DNA of 64,000 nucleotides from Streptomyces verrucosisporus (GCF_017114865.1 NZ_JADEYH010000001.1:434001-498000), one strand, 5' to 3'. Shown: positions 24,732 to 35,750, counted from the stretch's first letter. Made by a program: numbers and translations. Notes: generated by a model not told the origin, from the sequence alone.

Positions 24732-25772
24732 TCAGGCGGCGGGGAAGGCGGCCCCCGCTTCACGCGCCGCCTCCCGCGCTTCCTCCATCGCCTCCTCCAG
24801 CTCCTCTTCCCGGGACTCCTGCAGCGCTTCCTCGCGGGCCGCCTCCGCAGACTCCTCCCGCCCGCCGTCCCGGGCGGCGTCCCCGGCACCGGACCGGGTG
24901 GCGTCCCGGATGACGTCCGGGTAGTTGGAGATGATCCCGTCCACGCCCATGGCCGCGACCCGGCGGGCCGCCTCCGCGCTGTTCACCGTCCAGGTGAAGA
25001 CCTCCAGCGGCTTGCCGTGGGGGCCCTTCAGCGCCTGGACCCGCCGCACGTACTCCCCGGTCAGGGTGGTGTGGGGCGGGTTGATCTGGTCGCTGAACCG
25101 CGCGTACAGCGGCAGTTCCTCGACGGAGGGGGTGCCCAGGAAACCGGTCCTGACGGCCGGCGCCTGCTCGTGCACGGCCCGAACCGAGTCGGCCCCGAAG
25201 CTCTGGATCACCAGCTTGCTCCGCACGTGCCGCCGGTCCAGCCAGCCCTCGCCGCGCAGCTCGCCCAGGATGTCGGCCTCGATCCCCGGGTAGAGCTCGG
25301 GCCGCTTGATCTCCAGCAGCAGATTCTGGCCGGTGCGGTCCAGATGCCGCAGGTACTGCTCCAGGGTGGGCACCCGCTCGCCCGCGTACAGCGGGTCGAA
25401 CCAGCTTCCCGCGTCCAGCTGCGCGATCTCGGCGGCGGTGAAGTCCGCGACCCTCCAGGGCGCGCGGTCGGGGAAGACCTCCTCGACGTCCGTGGTGCGG
25501 CTCAGGGTGGCGTCGTGCATCACGACGAGTTCGCCGTCCCTGGTGCGCTGCACGTCGTTCTCCACCCACCTGACGCCCAGGGCACGGGCGGCGTCGACGG
25601 CGGCCAGGGTGTTCTCGGGCGCGTAACCGGAGGCACCGCGGTGCGCGACCGGGACGGGGGCCCCCGCCGTCGGCGCGGCCGACGGTGCGGCCTGGGCGGG
25701 GACGGCTGACAGGACGAGCGCGCAGAGGCCGGCGAGTGAACCGGTGACGGTGGCAGCGGGGCGTAGGGGCAC
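24732..25772 (-). CDS. Secreted glycerophosphodiester phosphodiesterase with charged C-terminal tail
   Basis: 346 aa from the GTG at 25770-25772, which has GAGGAG 6-7 bases upstream. Signal peptide about 1-28 (ending AQA). GDPD TIM barrel about 38-295: [14 protein letters not shown] with catalytic His, [20 protein letters not shown] with Glu/Asp metal ligands and second His, [33 protein letters not shown] and GIISNYPD. It releases glycerol-3-phosphate from glycerophosphodiesters or teichoic acids. The last 50 residues are a Glu/Ala/Arg-rich, probably helical tail not part of the barrel. A possible PHO box lies upstream (25832-25864), fitting a phosphate-scavenging role. Confidence 0.92.
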   Translation of the reverse strand: MPLRPAATVTGSLAGLCALVLSAVPAQAAPSAAPTAGAPVPVAHRGASGYAPENTLAAVDAARALGVRWVENDVQRTRDGELVVMHDATLSRTTDVEEVFPDRAPWRVADFTAAEIAQLDAGSWFDPLYAGERVPTLEQYLRHLDRTGQNLLLEIKRPELYPGIEADILGELRGEGWLDRRHVRSKLVIQSFGADSVRAVHEQAPAVRTGFLGTPSVEELPLYARFSDQINPPHTTLTGEYVRRVQALKGPHGKPLEVFTWTVNSAEAARRVAAMGVDGIISNYPDVIRDATRSGAGDAARDGGREESAEAAREEALQESREEELEEAMEEAREAAREAGAAFPAA

Positions 25773-25831
25773 GGGGGACTCCTCACGTCTTCGGTGCACT
25801 GACCTCAGAAGCATTCCGGCATCGGCGGCCG

Positions 25832-25864
25832 GTTACATGGGCGGGAAGTGGACAGAACCTGAAC
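25832..25864 (-). promoter_or_regulatory. Possible PHO box (PhoP-binding direct repeats) upstream of the GDPD gene
   Basis: Read on the minus strand, three contiguous 11-base units: GTTCAGGTTCT, GTCCACTTCCC and GCCCATGTAAC. The first two resemble the streptomycete PhoP direct repeat unit (GTTCA-type core in 11-base units); the third is weaker. It lies 60-92 bases upstream of the GDPD start. GDPD genes of S. coelicolor are known PhoP targets. A palindrome CCTGAA-CGC-TTCAGG (25858-25872) overlaps. Confidence 0.45.
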
Positions 25865-25986
25865 GCTTCAGGGAAACCCCTCGCCGGTGGCCGGCCGCGG
25901 CCGGCCACCGGCTGCCCCGGCCGTTGCCCCGGCCGCGCTCCGGAAGCCGCCCCCGGTTGTCAGTCGCGGGACGTAACGTGGTGGAC

Positions 25987-28143
<2,157 letters not shown>

Positions 28144-28300
28144 TGTGAGGGCGATGCGGGTCGGCGGAGCGCGGGCGAGTGTTGCAGGAACGACACAAAG
28201 CCCACCCGCCCCGTCCGCGCCGCCGACGGCGGTGCGTAGGGTTCGTGGCGGTCGCCTCGGACGGCGGCCGATCGCAATGGCTGGAAAGAGGGGAACGCAC

Positions 28301-28879
28301 GTGACGGTCAACTTGTCCAAGGGGCAGGCGGTCAGCCTGCAGAAGTCCGACGGGGGCACCCTGACCGCGGTGCGGATGGGGCTCGGCTGGCAGGCGGCTC
28401 CCCGCCGGGGCCTGTTCGGCCGCCGCACCCAGGAGATCGACCTGGACGCCTCGGCCGTGCTCTTCGCCGGTCAGCAGCCCGTGGACGTCGTCTTCTTCCG
28501 CCATCTGGTGAGCGACGACGGCTCCGTGCGGCACACCGGCGACAACCTCGTCGGCGGCGCCGGGCAGGGCGGCGACGACGAGGCGATCCTGGTGGACCTC
28601 CAGCGGGTGCCGGTCCACATCGACCAGATCGTCTTCACCGTGAACTCCTTCACCGGTCAGACCTTCGCCGAGGTGCAGAACGCCTTCTGCCGGCTGGTGG
28701 ACGAGACGAACGGTCAGGAGCTGGCGCGCTACACCCTCACCGGCGGTGGCGGGCACACCGCGCAGATCATGGCCAAGGTCCACCGCCAGGGCGAGGGCTG
28801 GCAGATGACCGCTCTGGGCACCGAGGCCAACGGCCGCACCTTCCAGGACCTGATGCCCTCGATCACCCCCCTGCTGTAG
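28301..28879 (+). CDS. TerD family protein
   Basis: 192 aa from the GTG at 28301, with GAAAGAGGGG upstream. Full-length TerD/calcium-binding beta-sandwich: TVNLSKGQAVSLQKSDGG, IDLDASAVLFAGQQPVDVVF, the acidic loop with HTGDNLVGGAGQGGDDEAIL, and FCRLVDETNGQELARYTLTG. TerD proteins bind calcium through paired acidic loops and belong to the tellurite/stress Ter systems. First gene of a Ter group here: a TerD fusion gene follows after 84 bp and terC after it. Confidence 0.92.
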   Translation: MTVNLSKGQAVSLQKSDGGTLTAVRMGLGWQAAPRRGLFGRRTQEIDLDASAVLFAGQQPVDVVFFRHLVSDDGSVRHTGDNLVGGAGQGGDDEAILVDLQRVPVHIDQIVFTVNSFTGQTFAEVQNAFCRLVDETNGQELARYTLTGGGGHTAQIMAKVHRQGEGWQMTALGTEANGRTFQDLMPSITPLL

Positions 28880-28963
28880 GAGGGGCGAGCGGCCGGGGCC
28901 CTCGGCGGGGCGAGGCGCCGGCCCGCGGCGGAGCACAGCGGAACACACGCAGGAGGGGGCGCG

Positions 28964-30940
28964 GTGATGGCGGCCGAACTGGTCCGGGGACAGAACCACC
29001 CACTGCCCGGTAGCCGTCTGGAGATCCGGGTGTCGGCGGAAGGGCCGGCCGTCGCCGGGGCGACGCTGGGCGACGAGGCCGGACGGCTGCGCGAGCCGGG
29101 CTGGATCGCCCATCCCGGCTCTCCCCGGCCGCCCGGAGTGGAGGTCTCCCGGCAAGCCGCCGCCGACCACCGGATCGCGGTGGACCTGGAGGCGCTCCCG
29201 GAGGCCGTACACCGGGTCAGCGTGCTTCTCGTCCTGCCCGCCGGGGCCGGCGGGCCGCTCTCCTTCGGTACGCTGGCCGCCCCCGTCGTGGCCGTCACCG
29301 GCCCGGACGGCACCGAGGTCGCCGGTTACACCGTCACCGGACTCGGCGCCGAGTCCGCCGTCGTCGCGGTGGAGCTCTACCGCAGGCAGGGCGCCTGGAA
29401 GATACGCGCGGTCGGCCAGGGCTACGCGGGTGGGCTCGCGGCCCTGCTGGAGGACCAGGGACTGCCCCGGGCGCGTGAGACGGCCGCCGCCGTGGAGGAG
29501 GCCATCGCCCCGGGCGCGTCCCGTGCCGCGGCGCCGCCGGCCCGTGCCGGGGGCGGGGGGCGGAGCCGGCGTACCGTGCCGGCCGGCGGGCCGGGTATCG
29601 CACCGGAGACGCTCTCCGGAACACTCCCGGACACGCCGCCGGAATCCGCTACGGCGCCCCGGCCCGCTCCCGCGGTGCCGTCCGCACCGTCCGCACCGCC
29701 CACGTCCGCCGCCTCGGGGCCGGTGGACTACCGCCACCCCCGCCGCGCGCCCCGTGCGACGGCCGGGCCGCCGCCCTCCGCGCCCTCCGGCCGGCCCGGA
29801 ACGCCCGACCGGCCCGTGGCGGGCGACGGACCGGGCTGGAGCATGGAGGAGCGGCTCTACAACCAGGTCTGGGGCATGTTCGAGGACCTGGCCCGCACCA
29901 CCGCCGCCTACCGCGGCGCGGTCGACTTCGCCGACTCGCGCATGGAACGGGAACTGGACAAGGCGCTGGCCGACCCGCGCTCCAGGCTCGGCCCCGGCAC
30001 GGACGCCGCCCGCGCCGGGGCCGGGAAGCGCCGCGCCGAACTCGTCGGCCGGGCCCGTGCCGCCCTCGAGCGCGACCTCGCCCAGCTCACCGCCGAGTCC
30101 GAGGTCGTCGAACCGGCCCTGCCGCCCGCCTTCGCCCGCTGGGACAGCCCCGTCTGGGACGCCTACCGGGTGCCCGCCCAGGCGCCGATGGCAGTGCGCC
30201 TGGGCGACCTCGGCCTCCCCGAGCACAGCGGCCTGCGCATCCCCATGCTGATACGGCTGCCCCTGGAGCGGGGACTGTGGATCGACGCCGGGCGTACCTC
30301 CTCGGCCGCCTCCCTCACGGCCGACCCGCACCGAAGGCGCCGCCTGGCCGGTGAGCTTGCCACCGCCGTCGCCGGCCGGCTGCTCGCAGTCCACCCGGCC
30401 GGCGATCTCACCGTGCACGTGCTCGACCCCACCGGCGCCGCGGCGTCCGCCCTGGCCCCGCTGACGGAGTCCGGCGCGCTGCGCGAGCCGCCCGCCACGG
30501 GCCCGCAGGGCGTCGCCCGGGTGCTCGCCGGACTGACCCGCCGCGTCGATCTGGTGCGGATGGCGGTGCGCACCCGCGCCACCGACGCGCTCCCGCCGGA
30601 CGTGGACCTGACCGGGCAGCTGCTGATCGTCCACGACTTCCCGCACGGTTTCGACGACCGCGCCGTCAACCTGCTGCGCTACCTCGCGGACGAGGGGCCG
30701 TCCGCCGGGGTCCATCTGATGATGGTCGCCGACCGGGAGGAGGCGCGGGAGTACGGCCCCGTGCTCGACCCGCTGTGGCGGTCGCTGCTGCGGATCACCC
30801 CCGTGCCCGACGACCACCTCGCCGACCCATGGGTCGGCCACGCGTGGACGTACGAGCCGCCGCTGGTGCCGGCCGGCAGCCCGGTCCTGTCCAGGGCGCT
30901 GGGGCGGGTGGCCGAGGCCCGCCGGCGGCACGGGCGCTGA
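28964..30940 (+). CDS. TerD-domain protein fused to a predicted NTPase-like C-terminal domain
   Basis: 658 aa from GTG 28964 (ATG 28967 follows directly); GGAGGGGG lies 6-7 bases upstream. Residues 1-165 form a divergent TerD domain (ELVRGQNHPLPGSRLEIRVS; VEVSRQAAADHRIAVDLEAL; ELYRRQGAWKIRAVGQGYAG). Residues 175-285 are a Pro/Ala-rich disordered linker. Residues 286-400 are helical (MEERLYNQVWGMFEDLARTT). Residues 405-658 resemble the beta-alpha core of FtsK/HerA-like NTPases (LLIVHDFPHGFDDRAVNLLR; VHLMMVADREEAREYGPVLD), but the expected P-loop is absent: LWIDAGRTSSAASLTADPHR stands in its place. Fusions of TerD with ATPase-like modules are known in actinobacterial Ter systems; the role is unproven. 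Confidence 0.8.
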   Translation: MMAAELVRGQNHPLPGSRLEIRVSAEGPAVAGATLGDEAGRLREPGWIAHPGSPRPPGVEVSRQAAADHRIAVDLEALPEAVHRVSVLLVLPAGAGGPLSFGTLAAPVVAVTGPDGTEVAGYTVTGLGAESAVVAVELYRRQGAWKIRAVGQGYAGGLAALLEDQGLPRARETAAAVEEAIAPGASRAAAPPARAGGGGRSRRTVPAGGPGIAPETLSGTLPDTPPESATAPRPAPAVPSAPSAPPTSAASGPVDYRHPRRAPRATAGPPPSAPSGRPGTPDRPVAGDGPGWSMEERLYNQVWGMFEDLARTTAAYRGAVDFADSRMERELDKALADPRSRLGPGTDAARAGAGKRRAELVGRARAALERDLAQLTAESEVVEPALPPAFARWDSPVWDAYRVPAQAPMAVRLGDLGLPEHSGLRIPMLIRLPLERGLWIDAGRTSSAASLTADPHRRRRLAGELATAVAGRLLAVHPAGDLTVHVLDPTGAAASALAPLTESGALREPPATGPQGVARVLAGLTRRVDLVRMAVRTRATDALPPDVDLTGQLLIVHDFPHGFDDRAVNLLRYLADEGPSAGVHLMMVADREEAREYGPVLDPLWRSLLRITPVPDDHLADPWVGHAWTYEPPLVPAGSPVLSRALGRVAEARRRHGR

Positions 30941-30944
30941 CGGG

Positions 30945-30980
30945 GCGAAGCCGCGACCGCCCCTTCGGCTTTGCCTTTTC
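30945..30980 (+). terminator. U-tailed terminator after the TerD fusion gene
   Basis: Nine-bp stem with one G-U pair (30945-30953 with 30966-30974) followed by CTTTTCTT, close to a classical intrinsic terminator, which is uncommon in streptomycetes. Confidence 0.6.
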
Positions 30981-30998
30981 TTGGCTCTGCTTTACTCT
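30971..30998 (+). promoter_or_regulatory. Likely terC promoter
   Basis: TTGCCT (30971-30976), 16-base spacer, TACTCT (30993-30998). The expected start near 31005 falls right at the 5' strand of the riboswitch P1 helix. Confidence 0.5.
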
Positions 30999-31003
30999 GC
31001 CTT

Positions 31004-31136
31004 GAGCGGAGGGGAGTACTCCCGTATGCGGCGTTCCCGTCAGTACGGGCCGGGTGTGACCGGCCCCGGGGCGCCGGCCCGCGGCCCGGCCGGGCCCAGG
31101 GCGGAGGAGACCTCCGGCAACCGGAGCCGGAGGATT
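31004..31136 (+). promoter_or_regulatory. yybP-ykoY family manganese riboswitch upstream of terC
   Basis: Conserved elements occur in order: GGGGAGTA (31011-31018), GTCA (31039-31042) and GAGACCT (31107-31113). The closing helix P1 forms between CGGAGG (31007-31012) and CCTCCG (31111-31116), exactly as in the family. CCTCCGG (31111-31117) is also perfectly complementary to CCGGAGG (31127-31133), which contains the terC ribosome site. So P1 and ribosome-site sequestration are mutually exclusive, predicting a translational ON switch when manganese stabilises P1. Internal stems include GGCCGG/CCGGCC (31048-31065). Confidence 0.82.
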
Positions 31137-31141
31137 CCTGC

Positions 31142-32128
31142 ATGGACGTTTCCACGACCACCTGGGCGCTGACGATCGTCGGCCTGTGCGCCCTCATCGC
31201 CGCCGACTTCTTCATCGGCGGACGCAAACCGCACGAGGTCTCCATGAAGGAGGCGGGCACCTGGACGATCGTCTGGGTCGTCCTGGCGATCCTCTTCGGC
31301 GCCGGCCTGTACGCCGCCGGGGAGAGCCGGGCGGCGGGCGAGTTCGCCGCGGGCTACATCACCGAGAAGTCGCTCAGCGTCGACAACCTCTTCGTCTTCG
31401 TCCTGATCATGGCGAAGTTCGCGGTGCCCACCATCTACCAGCAGCGCGTGCTGATGGTCGGTGTGCTCATGGCCCTGGTGATGCGCGCGATCTTCATCGC
31501 GGCCGGCGCCGCGCTGATCTCCACCTTCTCCTGGATCTTCTTCATCTTCGGCGGCTTCCTCATCTGGACGGCCTGGAAGCTGGTGCGCGAGGCCCGCGCC
31601 GAGGCCGAGGGCCATGAGGAGGAGGCGTACGAGGAGAACCGCCTGCTGAAGATGGTCGAGCGGCGCTTCCCCTCCACCTCCCAGTACCACGGCACCAAGC
31701 TGTTCGTCGTCGAGAACGGCAAGCGGCTGATGACGCCGATGCTGATCGTCATGCTGGCCATCGGCAGCACGGACCTGCTGTTCGCCCTGGACTCCATCCC
31801 GGCGATCTTCGGCCTGACCCAGGACCCGTACATCGTCTTCACCGCCAACGCCTTCGCCCTGATGGGCCTGCGCCAGCTCTACTTCCTCATCGGCGGACTG
31901 CTCAAGAAGCTGGTGCACCTGTCCTACGGGCTGTCGATCATCCTCGGCTTCATCGGCGTCAAGCTGGTGCTGCACGCCCTCCACGAGCAGGGCGTGCACG
32001 TCCCGGAGATCTCCACCCCGGTGTCGCTGGCCGTCATCTGCGGCGTTCTGGTCGTCACCACGATCACCAGCCTGCGCGCCTCCCGGAAGCTGGGGCGCGA
32101 GCAGGAGCAGGCCGCGCCGCGCGACTGA
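31142..32128 (+). CDS. terC: TerC family membrane protein (probable manganese exporter)
   Basis: 328 aa; ATG at 31142, GGAGG 8 bases upstream inside the riboswitch expression platform. Seven to nine membrane segments. The TerC signature residues are present: TEKSLSVDNLFVFVLIM (with Asp in the membrane), AIGSTDLLFALDSIPAIFGL and VFTANAFALMGLRQLYFLI. A basic/acidic cytosolic loop lies at about 150-195 (AEAEGHEEEAYEENRL). TerC/Alx proteins are linked to manganese efflux and to metallation of exported proteins; the Mn riboswitch upstream supports that role here. Acts in the cytoplasmic membrane. Confidence 0.95.
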   Translation: MDVSTTTWALTIVGLCALIAADFFIGGRKPHEVSMKEAGTWTIVWVVLAILFGAGLYAAGESRAAGEFAAGYITEKSLSVDNLFVFVLIMAKFAVPTIYQQRVLMVGVLMALVMRAIFIAAGAALISTFSWIFFIFGGFLIWTAWKLVREARAEAEGHEEEAYEENRLLKMVERRFPSTSQYHGTKLFVVENGKRLMTPMLIVMLAIGSTDLLFALDSIPAIFGLTQDPYIVFTANAFALMGLRQLYFLIGGLLKKLVHLSYGLSIILGFIGVKLVLHALHEQGVHVPEISTPVSLAVICGVLVVTTITSLRASRKLGREQEQAAPRD

Positions 32129-32144
32129 GCCGGCCCGTTTCGAA

Positions 32145-32184
32145 GCGGCGGTACGGCCGGGCCCGCGCCCGGCCGTACCGCCGC
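32145..32184. terminator. Bidirectional terminator
   Basis: Perfect 18-bp inverted repeat (32145-32162 with 32167-32184), CCGC loop, between the convergent terC stop and the stop at 32191. Confidence 0.85.
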
Positions 32185-32190
32185 CGTGCG

Positions 32191-35100
32191 TCACCGCACC
32201 ACCGCGACCCGCCGCTGAAGCCGCTCGCCGCTCACGGCCACCGCCACGGTCACCGTCCCCGGACGCAGCCCCGTCAGGGTGCCCGCCACCGGATCGAGGA
32301 GGGCGACGCAGCCCGCCCGCGCCCGTGCCCGCTCCGCGTCCCCGGTGCACAGGCCCCGCGAGCCGGTCCAGTCCGCGCTCAGCGGCCAGCCCACCGGCAC
32401 CGTACGCGTGCCGCTCCCGTCGCCCTGGACGACCGTCGCGGTGACCCTCCCCGGCGCGCCGCCCGCCACCACGGAACCGGGTGCGGTCAGGGAGAGCCCG
32501 TCCACATGGGCACGGGTCTGGACCGAGATCCAGTCCCGGCCGGAACCCTTGTCGATCCCGACCAGCGACCAGCCGCTGAAGCCGCCCTCGCCGGCGGGCG
32601 CGGCCGGCGCCTTGCCCGTGTTGCCGTTGACCAGATACGGCACGCCGTCCACCCGGGAGGCGTGGAAGACGCCGACGTGCGCCCCGATGAACGCCGCCCC
32701 CTTGCCGGTGCGGCGGCGGAAGTCGCCGAGCCAGTCCTCCAGGAGGTCCGCCTCCAGCCGGTCGGTCAGCCGGCTGCCGCGCTGCGGGGTCGGGTCACGC
32801 GGCGGTACGTGCGCCAGCACCACGACCGAGCCGATCCCCTCGTCGCGGGCGGCGGCGTCCAGCCGCTCCCGCAGCATCCGGATCTGCTCCCAGCCGCCGC
32901 CGCGCAGGGTCAGCGAGGAGGTGTCGAGGGTGATGAAACGCGTGCCCTCGTGGTCGAAGGAGCGGTGGGCGTCGCCGAACTCCGCACGGAAGCCGTCGAT
33001 GGAACCGCCCATCACCTCGTGGTTGCCCGGCACGTAGTACCAGGGCACCTCCCCGCCCAGCTCCTCGTCGAGCACCCGGCGGGCGAAGGCGAGGTCCTCG
33101 GGTGAGCCCTCGTCCACCCAGTCCCCGTTCACCACGGCGAAGTCGGGCCGGGCCGCCCTCACCTCCCGCAGGGTGCGCCGGGCCTTGCGCACCGCTTCGC
33201 CGTCCGGGTCACGGGCGACGAACTGGGCGTCGGAGACCACCGCGAACCGCCAGTCGCGCCCGGCCGTGCCGGCGGCCGTCGAGATCAGCGGGTCCCGGTG
33301 GGGGCCGGCGGCGGGCAGGTCGACGTCCGGCGGGGTCCGGGCGGCCAGTTCGTCCAGTACGACCTCGCCGCGGTACAGCTCGCCGGGCCGGGTCTCGGCC
33401 AGGTAGAACCGCCGCACCTTCAGCGGATGGGCGACGCCCTCGGGCACCTCGAAGGAGATCTGCCGCCAGCCGGTCCAGGTGACGTGCGGGCCGCGCAGTA
33501 TCTGCGAGGTGCCGGCGGCGTCGGTGAGGTGGAGCGAGGGCCAGGCGCCGTTGCCGTCGCCCTTCAGCCACAGGGTGAAGCTCTGCGGCTGGCCGGGGAC
33601 GGGGATCTGCTCCGGGGGGCCGGCGTAGGCGGCGCGGGTCGCGGTGGAGCGAGTGAAGTCGTACTCCATCCGCAGCCCGGTGCCCTCCTGCCCGGCGGGG
33701 TCGGCGGCCAGGGAGCCGGAGGCGCGTGCGGCGCTGAAGGTCCACCTTCCGGCGTCGTCGAAGCGCGCCACGTCGCGGTCGGTCAGGCCGACGGTGACGG
33801 CCAGGACCGTCTTCCTCCCCGCGACGGTCGCCCGGACCAGCCCGGAGGCGGACTCGGTGCCGTCGGTGGCGGCGACGGTGAAGCCGCCGCGCGCCGGGTC
33901 GGGGTCGACGCGGAACAGCGAGCGGTCGTAGCCGAGCACCACGTCCGAGGGATCGACGGGGGCGCTGTGGCCCTCGGCGTCGAAACCGGTGAAGCCGAAG
34001 GCGGCCTCCACACCGGGCTCGGGGAGCCCGACCCGCTCCCGGGTGGGGGCGATCCGCTCCAGCGGGCCCAGAACCGTCAGGGTGGTGGAGCCGCGGGCGT
34101 CGCCGCGGCGCGCGACGACCTCGGCCGTACCCGCCGCACGGGCGTGGAAGACGCCGTCGCCGTCCACCCGGCCGACCTCGGGGCGGGAGCTGCGCCAGCG
34201 GGGGGCCGTTCTTTCCGGATGTCCTGCCGGGCCGTTCGCCGGGCCGTACGTCTCGTCGTGGCCCGCGGCGGTGAGCGCGCGGGTCAGACCGGGGAAGACC
34301 CGCTCCGGATGACCGCCGGGCACGTTGTCCGCAGAGGGGGCCTCGGCCGGCTCGGCGGCCGTCTCCACCCAGAAGCCCTCCAGGTCTCCACTGCCGTCGG
34401 GTGCGGTGACGGCCAGCCCGTTGGGGACCTCCCGTTCAGAGCCGTCGGAGGGGCTGTTCTCCACCTGCGGGGTGTCCGAGCCGGGCTCGCGGGCGACCAG
34501 CGTCGAGGAGCCGCCGCCGTCGAGGTTGAGCGCGTTGTGGGCACCCAGCTCGTCCATCATCACGGCGAGTTCGGTGAGAGTGACACCGCCGGACGCGGCC
34601 TGGCGGCCGTCCACGGTCAGCACGTGCATCGTGGATCCGTCCCGGGAGAAGCCCACGGCGGTACGGGGGGCGGCGGTGTTGTTGGGCCGCCCGTCCCAGT
34701 TCCGCGGCTCGCCGTCCTCGACCAGCACGCCGCGGCCGCCGACCGCGGTGCGGGGCATCTCGCCGCCGTCGGTGCGCAGCTCGTACTCCCAGCTCACCCG
34801 ATCCCCCGGGGCCAGCGCGGCCAGCGCCTTCGCGCCCGTGTCCCGGCCGAGCAGCACGGTGGCGCCCTCGGGCACCGGGCCGCTTCCGGGGGAGTCCTCC
34901 ACCCCGGTGACCAGGCCTTCGGCGACGGTGACCTCGGTGACCTGCGACGCGCCGTCCACGGCCAGGGCGCGGTCGGCGGCCCCCCACCGGGCGTTGTAGG
35001 CGCCGATGCCGTCGGCGGGGACGTTCGCGGCGTTGTAGGCGGCCAGCGGCTCGGTCCCGTCGGGCAGGGTGAGGGTGCCCTCGAAGTACAGATCCAGCAC

Positions 35101-35634
35101 GCGGCCCGCGCCGTCCGCGCCGAAACCGGCCGCCTCGTGGACGCCGGGGGCGGGGGAGTGGGTGATCTCGCCGTCGTCCAGGCCCGGACCGAGCGGGGCG
35201 CCGGTCTGGTTGATGTCGAAGAAGTCGGCGTTGAGGGCGGCGACGGTGCGGCGCCCGGGACCGGGGTCGTGCGCGACGGCCAGCTCGGAGACGGTGGCGC
35301 GGTCGGAGACCGAGCCCGGCGACAGGTAGTCGACCTCCGCGCCGCCGTCGAGATCGACGCTGAGGGCGTCGGCGCGCAGCCACTTGTCCGGCTCCAGCCG
35401 GTCGAACGAGGTCAGTGTGGTGCCGGGTGCCACGGGCCGTACGGTGCGGGACAGCTCGATGCCGTCACCGGTGGCTGTGGTGGTGGCGGTGGCGGTGCGT
35501 ACGGCGGGGGAAGGCGGAGCGGTGACGGGGACGGCGGCGACCGGTGGCGCCAGTCCCAGCCCGAGCGCCAGGACGGCGGCGAGGCGCACCGCGGTCCGCC
35601 CGGAGGGTCTTCTGCCCTGTGACCTTCGTGACAC
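32191..35634 (-). CDS. Large secreted NAGPA-type phosphodiester glycosidase / metallophosphoesterase
   Basis: 1147 aa from the GTG at 35632-35634 (VSRRSQGRRP), which gives a normal signal peptide ending near residue 34; no strong ribosome site. Residues about 125-385 are the phosphodiester glycosidase (NAGPA, DUF2233) domain, with AALNADFFDINQTGAP and HNALNLDGGGSSTLVARE. Bacterial Ig-like regions follow (about 440-760, with FHARAAGTAEVVARRGDARG). A calcineurin-like phosphoesterase spans about 795-1050 with VVSDAQFVARD (Gln where His is usual in the DxH motif), VVNGDWVDEG, VPGNHEVMGGS and VLAHVPPRDP. A final Ig-like domain ends the protein. Probably acts on extracellular glycan phosphodiesters. 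Confidence 0.87.
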   Translation of the reverse strand: MSRRSQGRRPSGRTAVRLAAVLALGLGLAPPVAAVPVTAPPSPAVRTATATTTATGDGIELSRTVRPVAPGTTLTSFDRLEPDKWLRADALSVDLDGGAEVDYLSPGSVSDRATVSELAVAHDPGPGRRTVAALNADFFDINQTGAPLGPGLDDGEITHSPAPGVHEAAGFGADGAGRVLDLYFEGTLTLPDGTEPLAAYNAANVPADGIGAYNARWGAADRALAVDGASQVTEVTVAEGLVTGVEDSPGSGPVPEGATVLLGRDTGAKALAALAPGDRVSWEYELRTDGGEMPRTAVGGRGVLVEDGEPRNWDGRPNNTAAPRTAVGFSRDGSTMHVLTVDGRQAASGGVTLTELAVMMDELGAHNALNLDGGGSSTLVAREPGSDTPQVENSPSDGSEREVPNGLAVTAPDGSGDLEGFWVETAAEPAEAPSADNVPGGHPERVFPGLTRALTAAGHDETYGPANGPAGHPERTAPRWRSSRPEVGRVDGDGVFHARAAGTAEVVARRGDARGSTTLTVLGPLERIAPTRERVGLPEPGVEAAFGFTGFDAEGHSAPVDPSDVVLGYDRSLFRVDPDPARGGFTVAATDGTESASGLVRATVAGRKTVLAVTVGLTDRDVARFDDAGRWTFSAARASGSLAADPAGQEGTGLRMEYDFTRSTATRAAYAGPPEQIPVPGQPQSFTLWLKGDGNGAWPSLHLTDAAGTSQILRGPHVTWTGWRQISFEVPEGVAHPLKVRRFYLAETRPGELYRGEVVLDELAARTPPDVDLPAAGPHRDPLISTAAGTAGRDWRFAVVSDAQFVARDPDGEAVRKARRTLREVRAARPDFAVVNGDWVDEGSPEDLAFARRVLDEELGGEVPWYYVPGNHEVMGGSIDGFRAEFGDAHRSFDHEGTRFITLDTSSLTLRGGGWEQIRMLRERLDAAARDEGIGSVVVLAHVPPRDPTPQRGSRLTDRLEADLLEDWLGDFRRRTGKGAAFIGAHVGVFHASRVDGVPYLVNGNTGKAPAAPAGEGGFSGWSLVGIDKGSGRDWISVQTRAHVDGLSLTAPGSVVAGGAPGRVTATVVQGDGSGTRTVPVGWPLSADWTGSRGLCTGDAERARARAGCVALLDPVAGTLTGLRPGTVTVAVAVSGERLQRRVAVVR

Positions 35635-35750
35635 GACATCACCCACAGACGCTGCGAGGAGACGCGCTCTCTGCGCGCCCAGCGCCACAGGGTGGCAAGG
35701 CCGACCGGTCTGCACCAGAGGGCGTGCGCGAACATCGCCGGAACAACACG

